Assembly (NCBI GenBank): GCA_017450435.1
Contig: JAFSTO010000056.1
Span: forward strand, 218,564-282,563
From: Paludibacteraceae bacterium
GTDB lineage: Bacteria > Bacteroidota > Bacteroidia > Bacteroidales > Paludibacteraceae
Direction: 5' to 3'
Length of the DNA: 64,000 bases
The notes under the pieces were generated by a model, which saw only the letters and a list, made by a program, of their open reading frames with translations, did no database searches and was not told the origin of the DNA. Made by a program: the position numbers and the translations under genes. Positions 34,362 to 43,360 of the stretch are shown here, piece after piece (the first letter of the stretch is position 1; each line of letters opens with the position of its first letter).

Positions 34362-37051
34362 CGTACCACCTCCTTTCTTGCCTCACCTTTCTTTACGAAG
34401 ATATATACCCCGGTCGGTAGGGTTGACGTATTGACAGTCAGTTCAGCCACCTTACGCCCGAGCACGTCATATACGCCGTCTGCCTTGTTGTCAGAAGCAG
34501 AGAGCGGAGCAGTGATAAGGTCATCCAGTCCGGTAGTTTGGCCCGACGGATTAGCGTCCTCCGGCATAGTATAGACGTAGCGGACTGTAAGGAGAAAACG
34601 CGTGTCGTCAGCAGCCTGAGTGGCGCGGCAGGTGTAGCTGTCAGTAAGCAGGTCGGTGACGTCACCCGTGGAAAGGTCGCTCAGAAGAAGTGCCGTGATA
34701 CGACTGTCGGCAGCGTTATTCAGATTGTAGCGCAAGGTGTCGAAAGCAAAACTCATCTCGGAAAGAGAGGCATTTCGATATCCGAGCGGCACAACGACCT
34801 CACGGTAGGGTTTCTCGAACGTTGTCTCTTCGGCGGGTAGTGCTATGTATGCGAGCGGTAAGGATGAGTCGAGTGTATAGACGGAGAGTCCCTGCCGGCT
34901 GCCGAACACCTTGCTCAGGTCGGCATTGTAGTCGTAGGCATCGGAGAATGCGGCGCCGAGAAGCAGACCAGTATGGTCGCGTGCCGTTTCCTGAGTGAGA
35001 GTAATACCTGCCGCCATCTCCGGCAGAGGCATGTTATCCGACATGTCGGCATAAGCCGAAAGACGGCGTTTGGCAGGCGCGTCCTGAGCACGGCGTGACA
35101 GACTGAAAGTGAGCACTCCTTCCTCCTTTGCCTGAACAAAATATGAGTGGAAAGCAAGCAGATTGGCAGTCTTGACAGGTTCCTGTGTATAAGTGGTGAA
35201 GCCGTCTGAAGGAATAGTGACGTAGCGCAGGTCGCCGGTGTAGTTCCAGTCACCGTACCAGATGTCATCAGAAAGCGTCTTTTCGAAAATACCCACCATT
35301 ATATTCATCCCTTCGTCTGAGGCGGCGTCAACATTGAGGTCTGCCAAATAGGGGTTACCTATGAAGTTCCAGTTGCGGTCGTTATCTTTTGTAGAGGCGT
35401 TGCCGTAGGTGTGTACGGTAATGTTTTTCACCGTCTCTCCTCCTTTCAGGTCCGCCACCATGGGAAAACGAACCACAGCCTTGGTCTGGCGTGTACCATT
35501 CCACTTGCGCGGCACGGCAAACACCGTAAAGCCCTCGCCTGCCGGGATGTCTTCATTGGCATCGTCGAACACCCCGCCCCAGCCCGATTCACCTGTAGCA
35601 CGAACCGAGCCGTCGTATGAGCCTATCTCGAAGGACGCGGTAGTGCCTATGCGGTTGCGGATGGCTTCGTGTTCACCATCATACGGCAGGGCGAAAGGAT
35701 AGTATGCTGAGTAGTTGAGGGCGTAGTCGTAATAGACGGTGTCAGTATTAGCGTTGTTGAGTGCTCCGTTCACCACGAGTTGCGGATACTTACCCGCTAC
35801 TCCGTCAGCACGCATCGTGACTGATGAGGCGTTGACTGTCTTACCCGTAGGTATGACAGCCTTGCCGCCGGCATAGATATCCAGTCCGGCAAACTCAGTA
35901 TTGGCGTCGAAGGTAAGAGCGCCGCCATCAAGCACATGAATATCCGTCTCGCTTATGTTCGCCGGAAGAGTCAGACTGCTTACGTTGGTAGCGGTATTTA
36001 CGGTAACGGGCACCACCATGTCCATCACGTCTATCGGGTGCGATGCGTCGCAGTAATAGATGACATGCAGGTTGTCGCCCGACTTGACGGCAGGCGATGC
36101 ACCGGATAGGTCAAGACCGAACACACCCCTTTCGGACGTACTACTTGTCGAGGGTGAAGCAAGCAACGTACCGTTCAAATAAACCTTGGCGTCTGTTCCC
36201 TCAAGGTCGCGGGATACTGTCTCTACGTTTACACTGTTTGCACCCGCTGTCCATGACTGTATCTGACCGTCTTGTGCAAGGAAGGTGGCAGTGTATGAGG
36301 TGTGGTTAAGGGCGGGATTGACTGTCACCACACGGTCTTTGTGCATCACGTCGCCGGTGGTCCAACGAACAAAAGCGTTACCGTCAGCAGCTGTAGCAGA
36401 GAGAGTATATTCGTTAGGGTTACCTGTCGACGTTGCCGTCAGGTTGCCGTACACCGGATCATCATGCACGTACCATTGCTGTTCTACAACCTCGCTCTCT
36501 GTGCCGGTGCAGTAGTCTTGCAGGAATGAGGCAGTGTATGCCGCCCCGTCAGAAGTCACTGTTACCGTACGTGTGGCGCCGGCATCACCGTCGTCCGTCC
36601 ACCTATCGAAATTAACATCCGGACGCGAATCATCCACCGCAATGGTAAATGTGTGGTTGTCGGTTGACGTGACTGTCGCCGACTGACGGTTCACGGAAGT
36701 AGTGATACTTGACACTACATAGATATCCTCTACATCTTCTTCCGTCAGCGTGCCGAGACCCGTACATTCTGTCCATTGGAAAGTAGCAGTAAGAGTAGTT
36801 ACCTCATTAGCGTCCACCGTGCGAGGATTGGTTGTTACTGCGTCGCTCCACGAAACAAACTCCGCACCTGAGACAGGTCTGGCTCTCAGCACGTATGTGT
36901 AGTCGTTGGTTCGTGTATAAGTAACAGACCCGCCTATAGAAGCCGGACCCACAGTTATGTCATACGTATCAGCAATAGGCGTCTCCGTAACTGCATGCAC
37001 CGCCATAAGCGGAAGAAATGCAATTATATATATAATACTAACTCTTTTCAT
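34358..37051 (-). CDS. Large secreted repeat protein with T9SS tail
   Basis: The product of 897 residues has a signal peptide (to about residue 20). Three or more InlB/List-Bact-type beta repeats follow in the first 260 residues, with patterns such as YVLRARPVSGAEFVSWSDA and YTASFLQDYC. Next is a long beta-rich region containing a DGGALTFDANTEFAGLDIY beta-helix-like stretch. A typical T9SS domain closes it (DGVYDVLGRKVAEL ... LPTGVYIFVKKG). It starts 12 bp after the third FISUMP-like gene and overlaps the membrane protein gene by 4 bp. Probably a cell-surface adhesin-like protein; no enzyme motif seen. Confidence 0.8.
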   Translation of the reverse strand: MKRVSIIYIIAFLPLMAVHAVTETPIADTYDITVGPASIGGSVTYTRTNDYTYVLRARPVSGAEFVSWSDAVTTNPRTVDANEVTTLTATFQWTECTGLGTLTEEDVEDIYVVSSITTSVNRQSATVTSTDNHTFTIAVDDSRPDVNFDRWTDDGDAGATRTVTVTSDGAAYTASFLQDYCTGTESEVVEQQWYVHDDPVYGNLTATSTGNPNEYTLSATAADGNAFVRWTTGDVMHKDRVVTVNPALNHTSYTATFLAQDGQIQSWTAGANSVNVETVSRDLEGTDAKVYLNGTLLASPSTSSTSERGVFGLDLSGASPAVKSGDNLHVIYYCDASHPIDVMDMVVPVTVNTATNVSSLTLPANISETDIHVLDGGALTFDANTEFAGLDIYAGGKAVIPTGKTVNASSVTMRADGVAGKYPQLVVNGALNNANTDTVYYDYALNYSAYYPFALPYDGEHEAIRNRIGTTASFEIGSYDGSVRATGESGWGGVFDDANEDIPAGEGFTVFAVPRKWNGTRQTKAVVRFPMVADLKGGETVKNITVHTYGNASTKDNDRNWNFIGNPYLADLNVDAASDEGMNIMVGIFEKTLSDDIWYGDWNYTGDLRYVTIPSDGFTTYTQEPVKTANLLAFHSYFVQAKEEGVLTFSLSRRAQDAPAKRRLSAYADMSDNMPLPEMAAGITLTQETARDHTGLLLGAAFSDAYDYNADLSKVFGSRQGLSVYTLDSSLPLAYIALPAEETTFEKPYREVVVPLGYRNASLSEMSFAFDTLRYNLNNAADSRITALLLSDLSTGDVTDLLTDSYTCRATQAADDTRFLLTVRYVYTMPEDANPSGQTTGLDDLITAPLSASDNKADGVYDVLGRKVAELTVNTSTLPTGVYIFVKKGEARKEVVR

Positions 37052-37063
37052 TTCACTACAATA

Positions 37064-38008
37064 TTAATTAAGGTTTTGCACCAAACGCACAGAACAGCCG
37101 TAATCTGGCAACTTATAGTCTAACCAATAGATTTCATAGTCATAATCACTGAAGTTACTAAGCTGTATCATAAAGCAATACGGCAAATCAGCTGACCAAT
37201 ACGCGCCTATACCGTAACTTGGGTTGTTATCTTCACAATAAATACTGCCATCTTGAACAATTATTCCGCCCGCAGGCAAAGCAACGGCTCCTTTGGTTTC
37301 CAAGGTCGTCCAATTAGCGAGACTGATGGTTTGATTATATTTATTTATGAAATTCGTTTTCCAAGCACTCTCCGTATATGGTCCGGTCGAAAAGTCATAT
37401 CCGTCGGGCAAGAGAATAACGCAAAGCACTCCGTTTACATACGCTTTCCCGCGCAACTTGTGGGCGTTGGTCCTGCCGCTCAACAAATAACACCATTCCT
37501 CTTGTGTAAGTGTCCGCCACTGTCCGGCTACATTGCCGCCGTTTAATATGGCATTATACACGCCCCAGTCATAGTTCGCTTTAGTACCGGTCATTCTATC
37601 TCCCCAGTTTAAAGATACGTAATTAGTACTAAAATTAAGATTGTTACGCCACCAAGGATATCTATTGTTATAGCCGGAGCATCCCCAAGCAAACAAATCA
37701 ATCCACTCCGTTTGTGTAGGCCGGGTTGATTCTCTATTAATGTTTCCTGCGCTGTTTACCAGACAGTCATACTGATTTTCCGCAAAAATAAACGTGCCTG
37801 ACGATGGCAGATATTGCAAGTTCCCTGAAGAAAAACGCACTTGTCGGGCAAACGCGACGGAGAATACTCCGGGAAGAGTTTTCTTTTTTAGTGATTTCTC
37901 GGCGAACGTGACTGTGGTTGTGCCCGCATTTATAGTGCCGCAGGTTATTTGCGCACCGGCGCTAAAACATACAACAGCCGCCGCAAGAAAGAGTATTAAC
38001 TTTTTCAT
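37064..38008 (-). CDS. Secreted FISUMP/C-type-lectin-like protein, paralog 3
   Basis: The product of 314 residues has a signal peptide (MKKLILFLAAAVVCFSAGA) and an N-terminal beta segment (LPGVFSVAFARQVRFSSGNL). A domain found in many Bacteroidota surface proteins follows: EWIDLFAWGCSGYN, DWGVYNAILNGGNVAGQWRT, EEWCYLLSGRTNA, VLCVILLPDGYDF and a final GAYWSADLPYC ... GCSVRLV. The fold resembles FGE-sulfatase/C-type lectin domains. It is paralogous to the two genes upstream and shares a 56 bp near-identical patch with the middle one. The last 60 residues are rich in Asn, Asp, Tyr and Ser and vary most between copies. Binding role inferred. Confidence 0.8.
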   Translation of the reverse strand: MKKLILFLAAAVVCFSAGAQITCGTINAGTTTVTFAEKSLKKKTLPGVFSVAFARQVRFSSGNLQYLPSSGTFIFAENQYDCLVNSAGNINRESTRPTQTEWIDLFAWGCSGYNNRYPWWRNNLNFSTNYVSLNWGDRMTGTKANYDWGVYNAILNGGNVAGQWRTLTQEEWCYLLSGRTNAHKLRGKAYVNGVLCVILLPDGYDFSTGPYTESAWKTNFINKYNQTISLANWTTLETKGAVALPAGGIIVQDGSIYCEDNNPSYGIGAYWSADLPYCFMIQLSNFSDYDYEIYWLDYKLPDYGCSVRLVQNLN

Positions 38009-38042
38009 TTCGTATTGTTGTTATACTGTTCGACAAATACAT

Positions 38043-39095
38043 TTAATCACCCGTAACATCCTTTACCAATCTGACGCATCGATGTCCGCACACGCTGCCC
38101 TCGCCAACGGCCACGCTATTGGCAGCATCTTCCGGGAATTTTACGCACCAACCGTTGTAATCAGCCTTAGAAATATAATCCCGATAACAGCGGCAACTAC
38201 TGTCATAATAACTTCCAGAACCACATGAAGTATCGTGTGTTTCGAACGTTCCCCTACTTGAGTTCACCGTTGATGTCCAATAACTTCCTGCGGCGCTATT
38301 AGACGTAGGGTCAGTTATACCGGCCATGCTACAGTTCCCAACGGTGCTATAACCTCCGGCAGCGGGAAGGAACACGGCGCCGTTGTTCTCCATATCCGTC
38401 CATTGCGCAACGGTAAATGTGTTGGTGGACGAATTCCATGTTTGATAGCTTGTTTTGGTAGTTACCCAGTTGCTTGATGGCCACGATCCCGGAAAAACAA
38501 ACTCATCCGGCAGCAACACCAGTCCGAACACCCCGTTCACCTGCGCCAGTGCCACTTTGTCAGCTGCGTTGGTACGAGTCCTGAACATATAGTTCCACTC
38601 GGTGCGGGTTAGAGTTCGCCACTGTCCGGCTACATTGCCGCCGTTTAATATGGCATTATACACACCCCAGTCAGAATTGGTACCCGCAATATCCGTCCAA
38701 AGATAGTGCTCAGGATAACCATCTTCAGCATCCGGTCGATATGCCGTCTTTCCGCTTACGCCGGGATTGTAGCCTGACGTACCGTATCCGAAGTGGTCCC
38801 GCCACTCTTGGGTATTGGGATAAGCCTCGCCGGTATAATCATACTGATGCTCGGCAAAACGCCACTGACCGTCTGACTGACGATAGTATAGGTTACCCGG
38901 CGAGAACGTCACCTTTTCCATCTCAGACACGGAAAACTCTCCTGTCAGCGTACGTTCATGAACCTGCTCGAATGTAACACTGACGGTGCTGGTATAGGTA
39001 TTGCTGCAATCTATTTGCGCAGATGCTGATACCATAACAAGCACTGCTCCTAATAAACAAGTTATCTTTTTCATAGTGTCATCCTTATATATCAT
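38043..39095 (-). CDS. Secreted FISUMP/C-type-lectin-like protein, paralog 2
   Basis: The product of 350 residues has the same layout as its neighbours: LTGEFSVSEMEKVTFSPGNL, EWRDHFGYGTSGYN, DWGVYNAILNGGNVAGQWRT, NGVFGLVLLPDEFVF, GAVFLPAAGGY, GSYWTSTV and a C-terminal HRCVRLVKDV. The signal peptide begins at the second methionine (MKKITCLLGAVLVMVSASA), so 39077 may be the true start; the first ATG overlaps the preceding stop by 4 bp. The variable part near the C-terminus (CGSGSYYDSSCRCY) is Cys/Ser/Tyr-rich. No transmembrane or lipid anchor seen. Confidence 0.8.
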   Translation of the reverse strand: MIYKDDTMKKITCLLGAVLVMVSASAQIDCSNTYTSTVSVTFEQVHERTLTGEFSVSEMEKVTFSPGNLYYRQSDGQWRFAEHQYDYTGEAYPNTQEWRDHFGYGTSGYNPGVSGKTAYRPDAEDGYPEHYLWTDIAGTNSDWGVYNAILNGGNVAGQWRTLTRTEWNYMFRTRTNAADKVALAQVNGVFGLVLLPDEFVFPGSWPSSNWVTTKTSYQTWNSSTNTFTVAQWTDMENNGAVFLPAAGGYSTVGNCSMAGITDPTSNSAAGSYWTSTVNSSRGTFETHDTSCGSGSYYDSSCRCYRDYISKADYNGWCVKFPEDAANSVAVGEGSVCGHRCVRLVKDVTGD

Positions 39096-40150
39096 TCACA
39101 ATCTTTGACCACCCTTACTGAACGGGCTGCACTTAAAGACGCAAAATTAGTTATACCTACAACTGTTGAAACGCCGAACTTCAGGCAAGACACACCGTTA
39201 CTGTTGTGGTCCTTGACGCACCTTTCACTCCCCCCATAACAAGAGCAGGTGTAATAATCAACATTAAAATAAATGGATGACCAATAGGAGCCGTTTCTGT
39301 TTTCAGTGAAGCTTGTGGGATACTTGTCCGCAAAACCGCCGGCACAAGGCAGGAACACAGCACCTTTGCTCTCCATATCCGCCCATTGCGCAAGGGTGAA
39401 TACATTAATCTTTGACTCATCCTCGAAACTACTACATTCCACCTTCCAGCTTGATTCAGGATACGAATCCGGAAAAACAAAGGCGTCAGGGAGTAGTACC
39501 AAGCCGCGTATCTCGTCTATCTTTGCGAACGACTTCTTATTTGCCGCCCCTGTGCGTCCGCCTAACAGATACGACCACTCCTCGTTGTTCAGCAACCGCC
39601 ATGTATGCACAGCATTACCTCCGTTGACAATCCTGTTATGCCAACCCCAGTCTGACTCCGTCTTGGAGATATCAAGTGTTGGCTCTGCATGATCGCTGTA
39701 CCAGCCATAGCAACTCCCACCTTCATTAAAGTCATATGTACCATCATGCCCTGAGTGCTTGTAGTCGGCATCGTCGCCGGTGGCAATCCACGGCTGATAC
39801 TTTGCCTGACCGGCATTATAGCCCGAGGTGCCGAAAGCAAAGAGGTCAATCCATTCGGTTGAGATAGAGCGATTATAATCGCCCTTGATAATATTTCCGC
39901 CGGCAGAACCTATACAATCGTATTGGTTCTCATGAAACGCCCACACGCAGTCACTCGGCTGATACATGAGGTTGCCCTGCGAGAAAGTGACCTGCTTGGT
40001 CGGACTGACAGAGAATTTACCGGGAAGAGTCTTTTGAACAAAGCCCGAGAAAGTAATAGAAAGCGGGTGCTCAAGGGTTTCACATTCCTGCGCGTTTACA
40101 CACAGTACACACAGCAATACAACTGAGCTTACGAGCCATTTGGTTTTCAT
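39092..40150 (-). CDS. Secreted FISUMP/C-type-lectin-like protein, paralog 1
   Basis: The product of 352 residues is the first gene of the operon. It has a signal peptide (MKTKWLVSSVVLLCVLCVNA), LPGKFSVSPTKQVTFSQGNL, EWIDLFAFGTSGYN, DWGWHNRIVNGGNAVHTWR, EEWSYLLGGRTGA, GLVLLPDAFVF, GAVFLPCAGGF, GSYWSSIYF and final ARSVRVVKDC. It is the most diverged of the three in the central block. Proteins with this domain are abundant and lineage-specific in Bacteroidales, and function is unknown; the fold favours ligand or glycan binding. No good promoter was found in the 300 bp upstream. Confidence 0.8.
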   Translation of the reverse strand: MKTKWLVSSVVLLCVLCVNAQECETLEHPLSITFSGFVQKTLPGKFSVSPTKQVTFSQGNLMYQPSDCVWAFHENQYDCIGSAGGNIIKGDYNRSISTEWIDLFAFGTSGYNAGQAKYQPWIATGDDADYKHSGHDGTYDFNEGGSCYGWYSDHAEPTLDISKTESDWGWHNRIVNGGNAVHTWRLLNNEEWSYLLGGRTGAANKKSFAKIDEIRGLVLLPDAFVFPDSYPESSWKVECSSFEDESKINVFTLAQWADMESKGAVFLPCAGGFADKYPTSFTENRNGSYWSSIYFNVDYYTCSCYGGSERCVKDHNSNGVSCLKFGVSTVVGITNFASLSAARSVRVVKDCE

Positions 40151-40455
40151 TGTGTCTTAATCGTTTGTTTGTCCGGCATTGGCATAACGCGGCATCCGGA
40201 GTGTTAATTTGTTTACCTGTATCAGGACATTAGTATCCTCTAAAAAACACTAAAGTTCTCAATCTTTATAATCGTTTTTTTGCAAGTCAAAACAATTTGC
40301 AGTTGACCATTGCCACATATTATTTCAAGATTTTGCAGTTACGCTATTGATTGGCTTTATACTGTTTGCTGCGAGAAACAATCATATTTCCAAATCAACA
40401 TATAAGAGAACGGACGTGTTTGTTTTCGTTGATGTTTTCTGATAGTTTAAGACAC
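40151..40455. other. Upstream region of the FISUMP operon, no gene seen
   Basis: About 305 bp of AT-rich DNA lies between the RNA terminator and the operon start. No full promoter match was found. A weak candidate on the minus strand is TTTGACTTGC with TATAAAGATTG near 40255-40290. Read-through from the RNA promoter is another way to express the operon. Confidence 0.4.
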
Positions 40456-40490
40456 AAAAAAAAGCGGGACTGCATTATTGCTGTTCCGCT
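40456..40490 (-). terminator. Intrinsic terminator of the structured RNA
   Basis: On the minus strand an 11 bp stem (AGCGGAACAGC/GCAGTCCCGCT, one mismatch and one G-U) with a 6 nt loop is followed by eight T. It ends the RNA transcribed from 40755. Confidence 0.85.
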
Positions 40491-40755
40491 ATTCGAGGCT
40501 CTGGTATTGCCTTTTGTTCCAAACAACAACACTGTAGCCCACGCTGTATGTATATACATGTACGCACATGCGTACCTCATTTATACATACCTATGGGCAT
40601 CTTGTGCTGCAATGTTTTGGAACAAATGAATTTACCAGATTCCGAATAGCCAAAACAAAGCGCTTAAGACGCCGTTTTTAATATGTCCGTACTTCACCCA
40701 CCCGAAAGACATATACCCTCAGCGTGGACTAAATACTGCAAAATCATTCATTTTG
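40456..40755 (-). ncRNA. Structured RNA of about 300 nt, possibly 6S-like
   Basis: A perfect promoter and a strong terminator frame about 300 nt with no convincing reading frame. On the minus strand a long rod forms: 40616-40626 pairs with 40513-40523 (11 bp), then a CAGCAC helix, 40594-40598 with 40537-40541, 40583-40590 with 40546-40553 (8 bp), capped by a 7 bp hairpin at 40560-40575. A 5' hairpin pairs 40708-40714 with 40681-40687. The long rod interrupted by internal loops and a size above a typical leader recall 6S RNA, but I could not match a conserved sequence. It lacks RNase P, tmRNA and SRP hallmarks. It could also be a leader with a terminator ahead of the operon at 40150. Confidence 0.7.
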
Positions 40756-40760
40756 CGTTG

Positions 40761-40792
40761 CAAAGGTAATATAATTTTTTAATATATGCAAA
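40761..40792 (-). promoter_or_regulatory. Promoter of the structured RNA
   Basis: On the minus strand TTTG (40792-40789), 20 nt, TACCTTTG (40768-40761): full Bacteroidota consensus, transcript start near 40755. Confidence 0.85.
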
Positions 40793-40825
40793 AGAAATTT
40801 TATTTTTTTTATTTTGTCGCATTTT

Positions 40826-40853
40826 CCTTGGTCCTTGGTCACTTGACTTGGTA
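40826..40853. repeat. CCTTGGTC/CACTTGACTTGG word array (intergenic)
   Basis: CCTTGGTCCTTGGTCACTTGACTTGGTA is the reverse-complement type of the CAAGTGACC array found inside the GH130 gene. It lies just downstream of the outer-membrane protein gene end and upstream of the RNA promoter. Confidence 0.6.
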
Positions 40854-40894
40854 TATGCAGTAAAGACAACCGCGTTGTTGGAGGTGCGGTAGGC

Positions 40895-41644
40895 TTAGAA
40901 CTGCCACAGGTATATTCCGAGTTTTATTGACCATTGGTCGAAGCGTCCTTTTCGTCTCCATTGGTTACCGGTGCTGATGTCGAAGTATCTGTCGCGATAG
41001 GGGTTGGTTATGCCGAAGTCGTATCCGCCTCTCAGGAAATACCTCTTGTATCTGAATCCTGCGCCCACTCCCCACATGACGTTGGTTCTGAAGTAGTCGC
41101 GATTACCGTCGCCGTCGGCGTCGTAGTTCTTGTCGTAAAGTTGATACTCTTTGCGGTCGGTGATGAGTTCGCCTGTGTAGAAATTACCTTTCAGTTTGTC
41201 TTCAAGGTCAATGCGTTTGAGCGACAGACCCACATTCAGTGTCGGACCGGTGTAGATAATCAGATATGTCTCTTTAGCTATTTCGAACTGATATTGCCAG
41301 TCGATAGGAATCTCCAGTTGGTGGTAGTACCAGTCGGTCTTCTTCTCTAAAAGTGTTGAGATATTGCCGTCCACGGGTTGCGGTTTGCCCAGATGTGTTC
41401 CGAAGGTGTAGTTCAGCCCGAGTTGCACTCCGAAACCGGCTATCATTGTGTTCTGATAGACTATGCCGGCTTTGATGCCGTATAGCGGGCTCTTGGAGTC
41501 AAGCTTCGTGGTGGCTGCACTGCTCCGTTCGCGGAGAATAACGTCAGAGAAACCAAGGTTGAAACCGAGGTTCTGTTCTCCCTCTTCTGCATACAGCGCC
41601 ACGGCTGTAAGAAGAGTCATGACAAAAAGTATTGTTTTTCTCAT
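40895..41644 (-). CDS. Outer-membrane beta-barrel protein (porin-like, PF13568 type)
   Basis: The product of 249 residues has a signal peptide (MRKTILFVMTLLTAVALYA) and alternating aromatic/hydrophobic strands: LYGIKAGIVYQNTMIAGFGV, LEIPIDWQYQFEI, YLIIYTGPTLNVGL, MWGVGAGFRYKRYFLRGGYD. It ends in Phe (LGIYLWQF), as outer-membrane barrels do. YDADGDGNRDYF is a calcium-loop-like insert. Eight to ten strands are likely. Function beyond barrel formation cannot be told. It follows the ostA gene by about 97 bp on the same strand. Confidence 0.8.
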   Translation of the reverse strand: MRKTILFVMTLLTAVALYAEEGEQNLGFNLGFSDVILRERSSAATTKLDSKSPLYGIKAGIVYQNTMIAGFGVQLGLNYTFGTHLGKPQPVDGNISTLLEKKTDWYYHQLEIPIDWQYQFEIAKETYLIIYTGPTLNVGLSLKRIDLEDKLKGNFYTGELITDRKEYQLYDKNYDADGDGNRDYFRTNVMWGVGAGFRYKRYFLRGGYDFGITNPYRDRYFDISTGNQWRRKGRFDQWSIKLGIYLWQF

Positions 41645-41740
41645 ATATCGTTTTGTTTATAGTATTCGTTTATCCGTTAAGCCGATAATCGCTCACCTCT
41701 TTTATCCGCTTCGATGCGCATCTGATGCCGCGTTTAATGT

Positions 41741-43360
41741 TTATTCTTTTCTAAAGACGTCGTCAGGCGAGGCAGGTCTAAGGTTTTCTGCCCATACGAA
41801 ACCCGGTAGCATCGGGTCTTGCATCTCTTCCAAGGGGTACATGATTCCGTTAGTGGCTGAGGTGAAGGTGACGTGGTCAATCTTCTTATCTTCGGTGAAA
41901 AACACTTTTACGAAACTTGATTGTGTCCTGTTGACCCCGATGAAGGTGCCGTCTTCCTCTTGAGGGAAGAATATCGTTTCGGCATTTCCGTTGACGTCAA
42001 TCTGTCGTAGAGCATCATCCCGGACGTATGCCAGCATCTCCTTGCCGCTCATCTGGTTGAAGCAGCGCGGGTGTTTCATCTCTATAGCTATGGCGCTGCC
42101 TATACCGTGGATATGTTCCACAGTGGCGTTTTTCATATATACGTTAATCTCGTCGGCTTTGACCTGCTGGTTGTCGCTCCAGATAACCGGTTTCCCGTAG
42201 AGCGCGATGACGGAGTCTTTGCCGTTATAGACTACCGAGTCGCCGACAGCCTGCATGTCTTCACGGTAGAGCCTCATGCCGTAATATCCGCGTATCTGGC
42301 GGTAAGAAGTGTCTCGCCACAGGGTGTCCGGCGTCTCAATAAGCAGAAGCGAGTCCTTCTCCTCGTTGCGCACAAACGACTCAATCATGCGTATATCAGC
42401 CACGCTATACGGTACTTCTTCGGTGAAGAGTGTGTCGGCGTGGATGTAGGTGTAAGAGGTGGAGTCTGACCAATCGATTAGCAGAGCGGAGTCGGTAGCG
42501 TAGCCGCTGTTCTTGCCCGCCGGTCCGTTCTCGTACATCTCGCCGTAATGTCCTTCAAGGGTCAGGTGGTTAGCCGAGTCAACCATCTCTATATGGTGAA
42601 GAGCCTTGCCGAACCCCGACTGTTTGTCGTAGTAGATAGTGTCACCGGTCATAGTGTTGCCGTCGGTGTGAACGATAAGTGAGTGGTTGAGTAGCATCGA
42701 GTGTTCCGTTTCGGTGTTGTACCAGCCGAGTGTGGAGTATATCGTTGTCTCTTTCTCATACAGCACCACTGTCTCTCCCACTATATCCGCCACGTGTGTG
42801 TCGGTGTTGTAGTTCAGCGTGTCAGAGTCCATCACAAAACGGTTGTTGACAAGGTGCACGTTGCCGCGGAAGATTGCCTGGTGCGTGGCAGAGGTGTATT
42901 GTCCGTAGCGGGAAGTGAGAGTGTTGAGCGAGTCGCGTATCTCGCCGCCGGAGAAGTACCAAGCAACGCCTGATGGTCGGTCGTAGTTGAGCGAGTCGCT
43001 CTTGAGGGTAGTGTGTTTGTCCACCAAACGCACGTTCCGTCGAAGTCGTGCAAAACGTGTGTTGCCGTCATAATAGAGTTTGTCGCCGTAGCCGAAGAGT
43101 GTGTCGCCTTGCACGAAACGCACATTGCCAAAGGCATCAAGCGAGTTGTGTTTCTCGTAGTAATAGGCGGAGTCGCAGTACATGACAGCGTCATCGTGCC
43201 GAAAGCGCACGTTCCCGCGAAGTATTTGTGCATCAGGGTGTAACTCTTCGTCGAAGTCAAGCGTCTCTGCGTTCTCCAGATAAAGAAGAGTCTGCTCTGC
43301 GCGAAGTGACAGTATCAGGCAGCAGAGGGTAACAAGTAATATGGTGCGTTTCTCTCTCAC
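41741..43360 (-). CDS. OstA/LptA-like outer-membrane biogenesis protein
   Basis: The product of 539 residues has a signal peptide (to about residue 21). Repeated beta-jellyroll OstA units follow, with patterns such as AQILRGNVRFRHDDAVMYCD, NSLDAFGNVRFVQGD and AIFRGNVHLVN. Bacteroidota carry this long OstA form (OstA_2 family), thought to carry lipopolysaccharide across the periplasm toward LptD. Its ATG overlaps the lpxA stop by 4 bp (ATGA), tying LPS transport to lipid A synthesis in one operon. The last 40 residues (MLPGFVWAENLRPASPDDVF) match family members. Confidence 0.85.
   Translation of the reverse strand: MREKRTILLVTLCCLILSLRAEQTLLYLENAETLDFDEELHPDAQILRGNVRFRHDDAVMYCDSAYYYEKHNSLDAFGNVRFVQGDTLFGYGDKLYYDGNTRFARLRRNVRLVDKHTTLKSDSLNYDRPSGVAWYFSGGEIRDSLNTLTSRYGQYTSATHQAIFRGNVHLVNNRFVMDSDTLNYNTDTHVADIVGETVVLYEKETTIYSTLGWYNTETEHSMLLNHSLIVHTDGNTMTGDTIYYDKQSGFGKALHHIEMVDSANHLTLEGHYGEMYENGPAGKNSGYATDSALLIDWSDSTSYTYIHADTLFTEEVPYSVADIRMIESFVRNEEKDSLLLIETPDTLWRDTSYRQIRGYYGMRLYREDMQAVGDSVVYNGKDSVIALYGKPVIWSDNQQVKADEINVYMKNATVEHIHGIGSAIAIEMKHPRCFNQMSGKEMLAYVRDDALRQIDVNGNAETIFFPQEEDGTFIGVNRTQSSFVKVFFTEDKKIDHVTFTSATNGIMYPLEEMQDPMLPGFVWAENLRPASPDDVFRKE

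Noticed and set aside
37064-40150. Diversity-generating retroelement targets
   Set aside because: The paralogs have lectin-like folds and variable ends, but no reverse transcriptase, template repeat or adenine-specific differences were seen.
40351-40629. 92-codon plus-strand frame and 61-codon minus-strand frame in the structured RNA region
   Set aside because: Both cross the terminator hairpin and paired arms of the RNA and have no signal or domain features.
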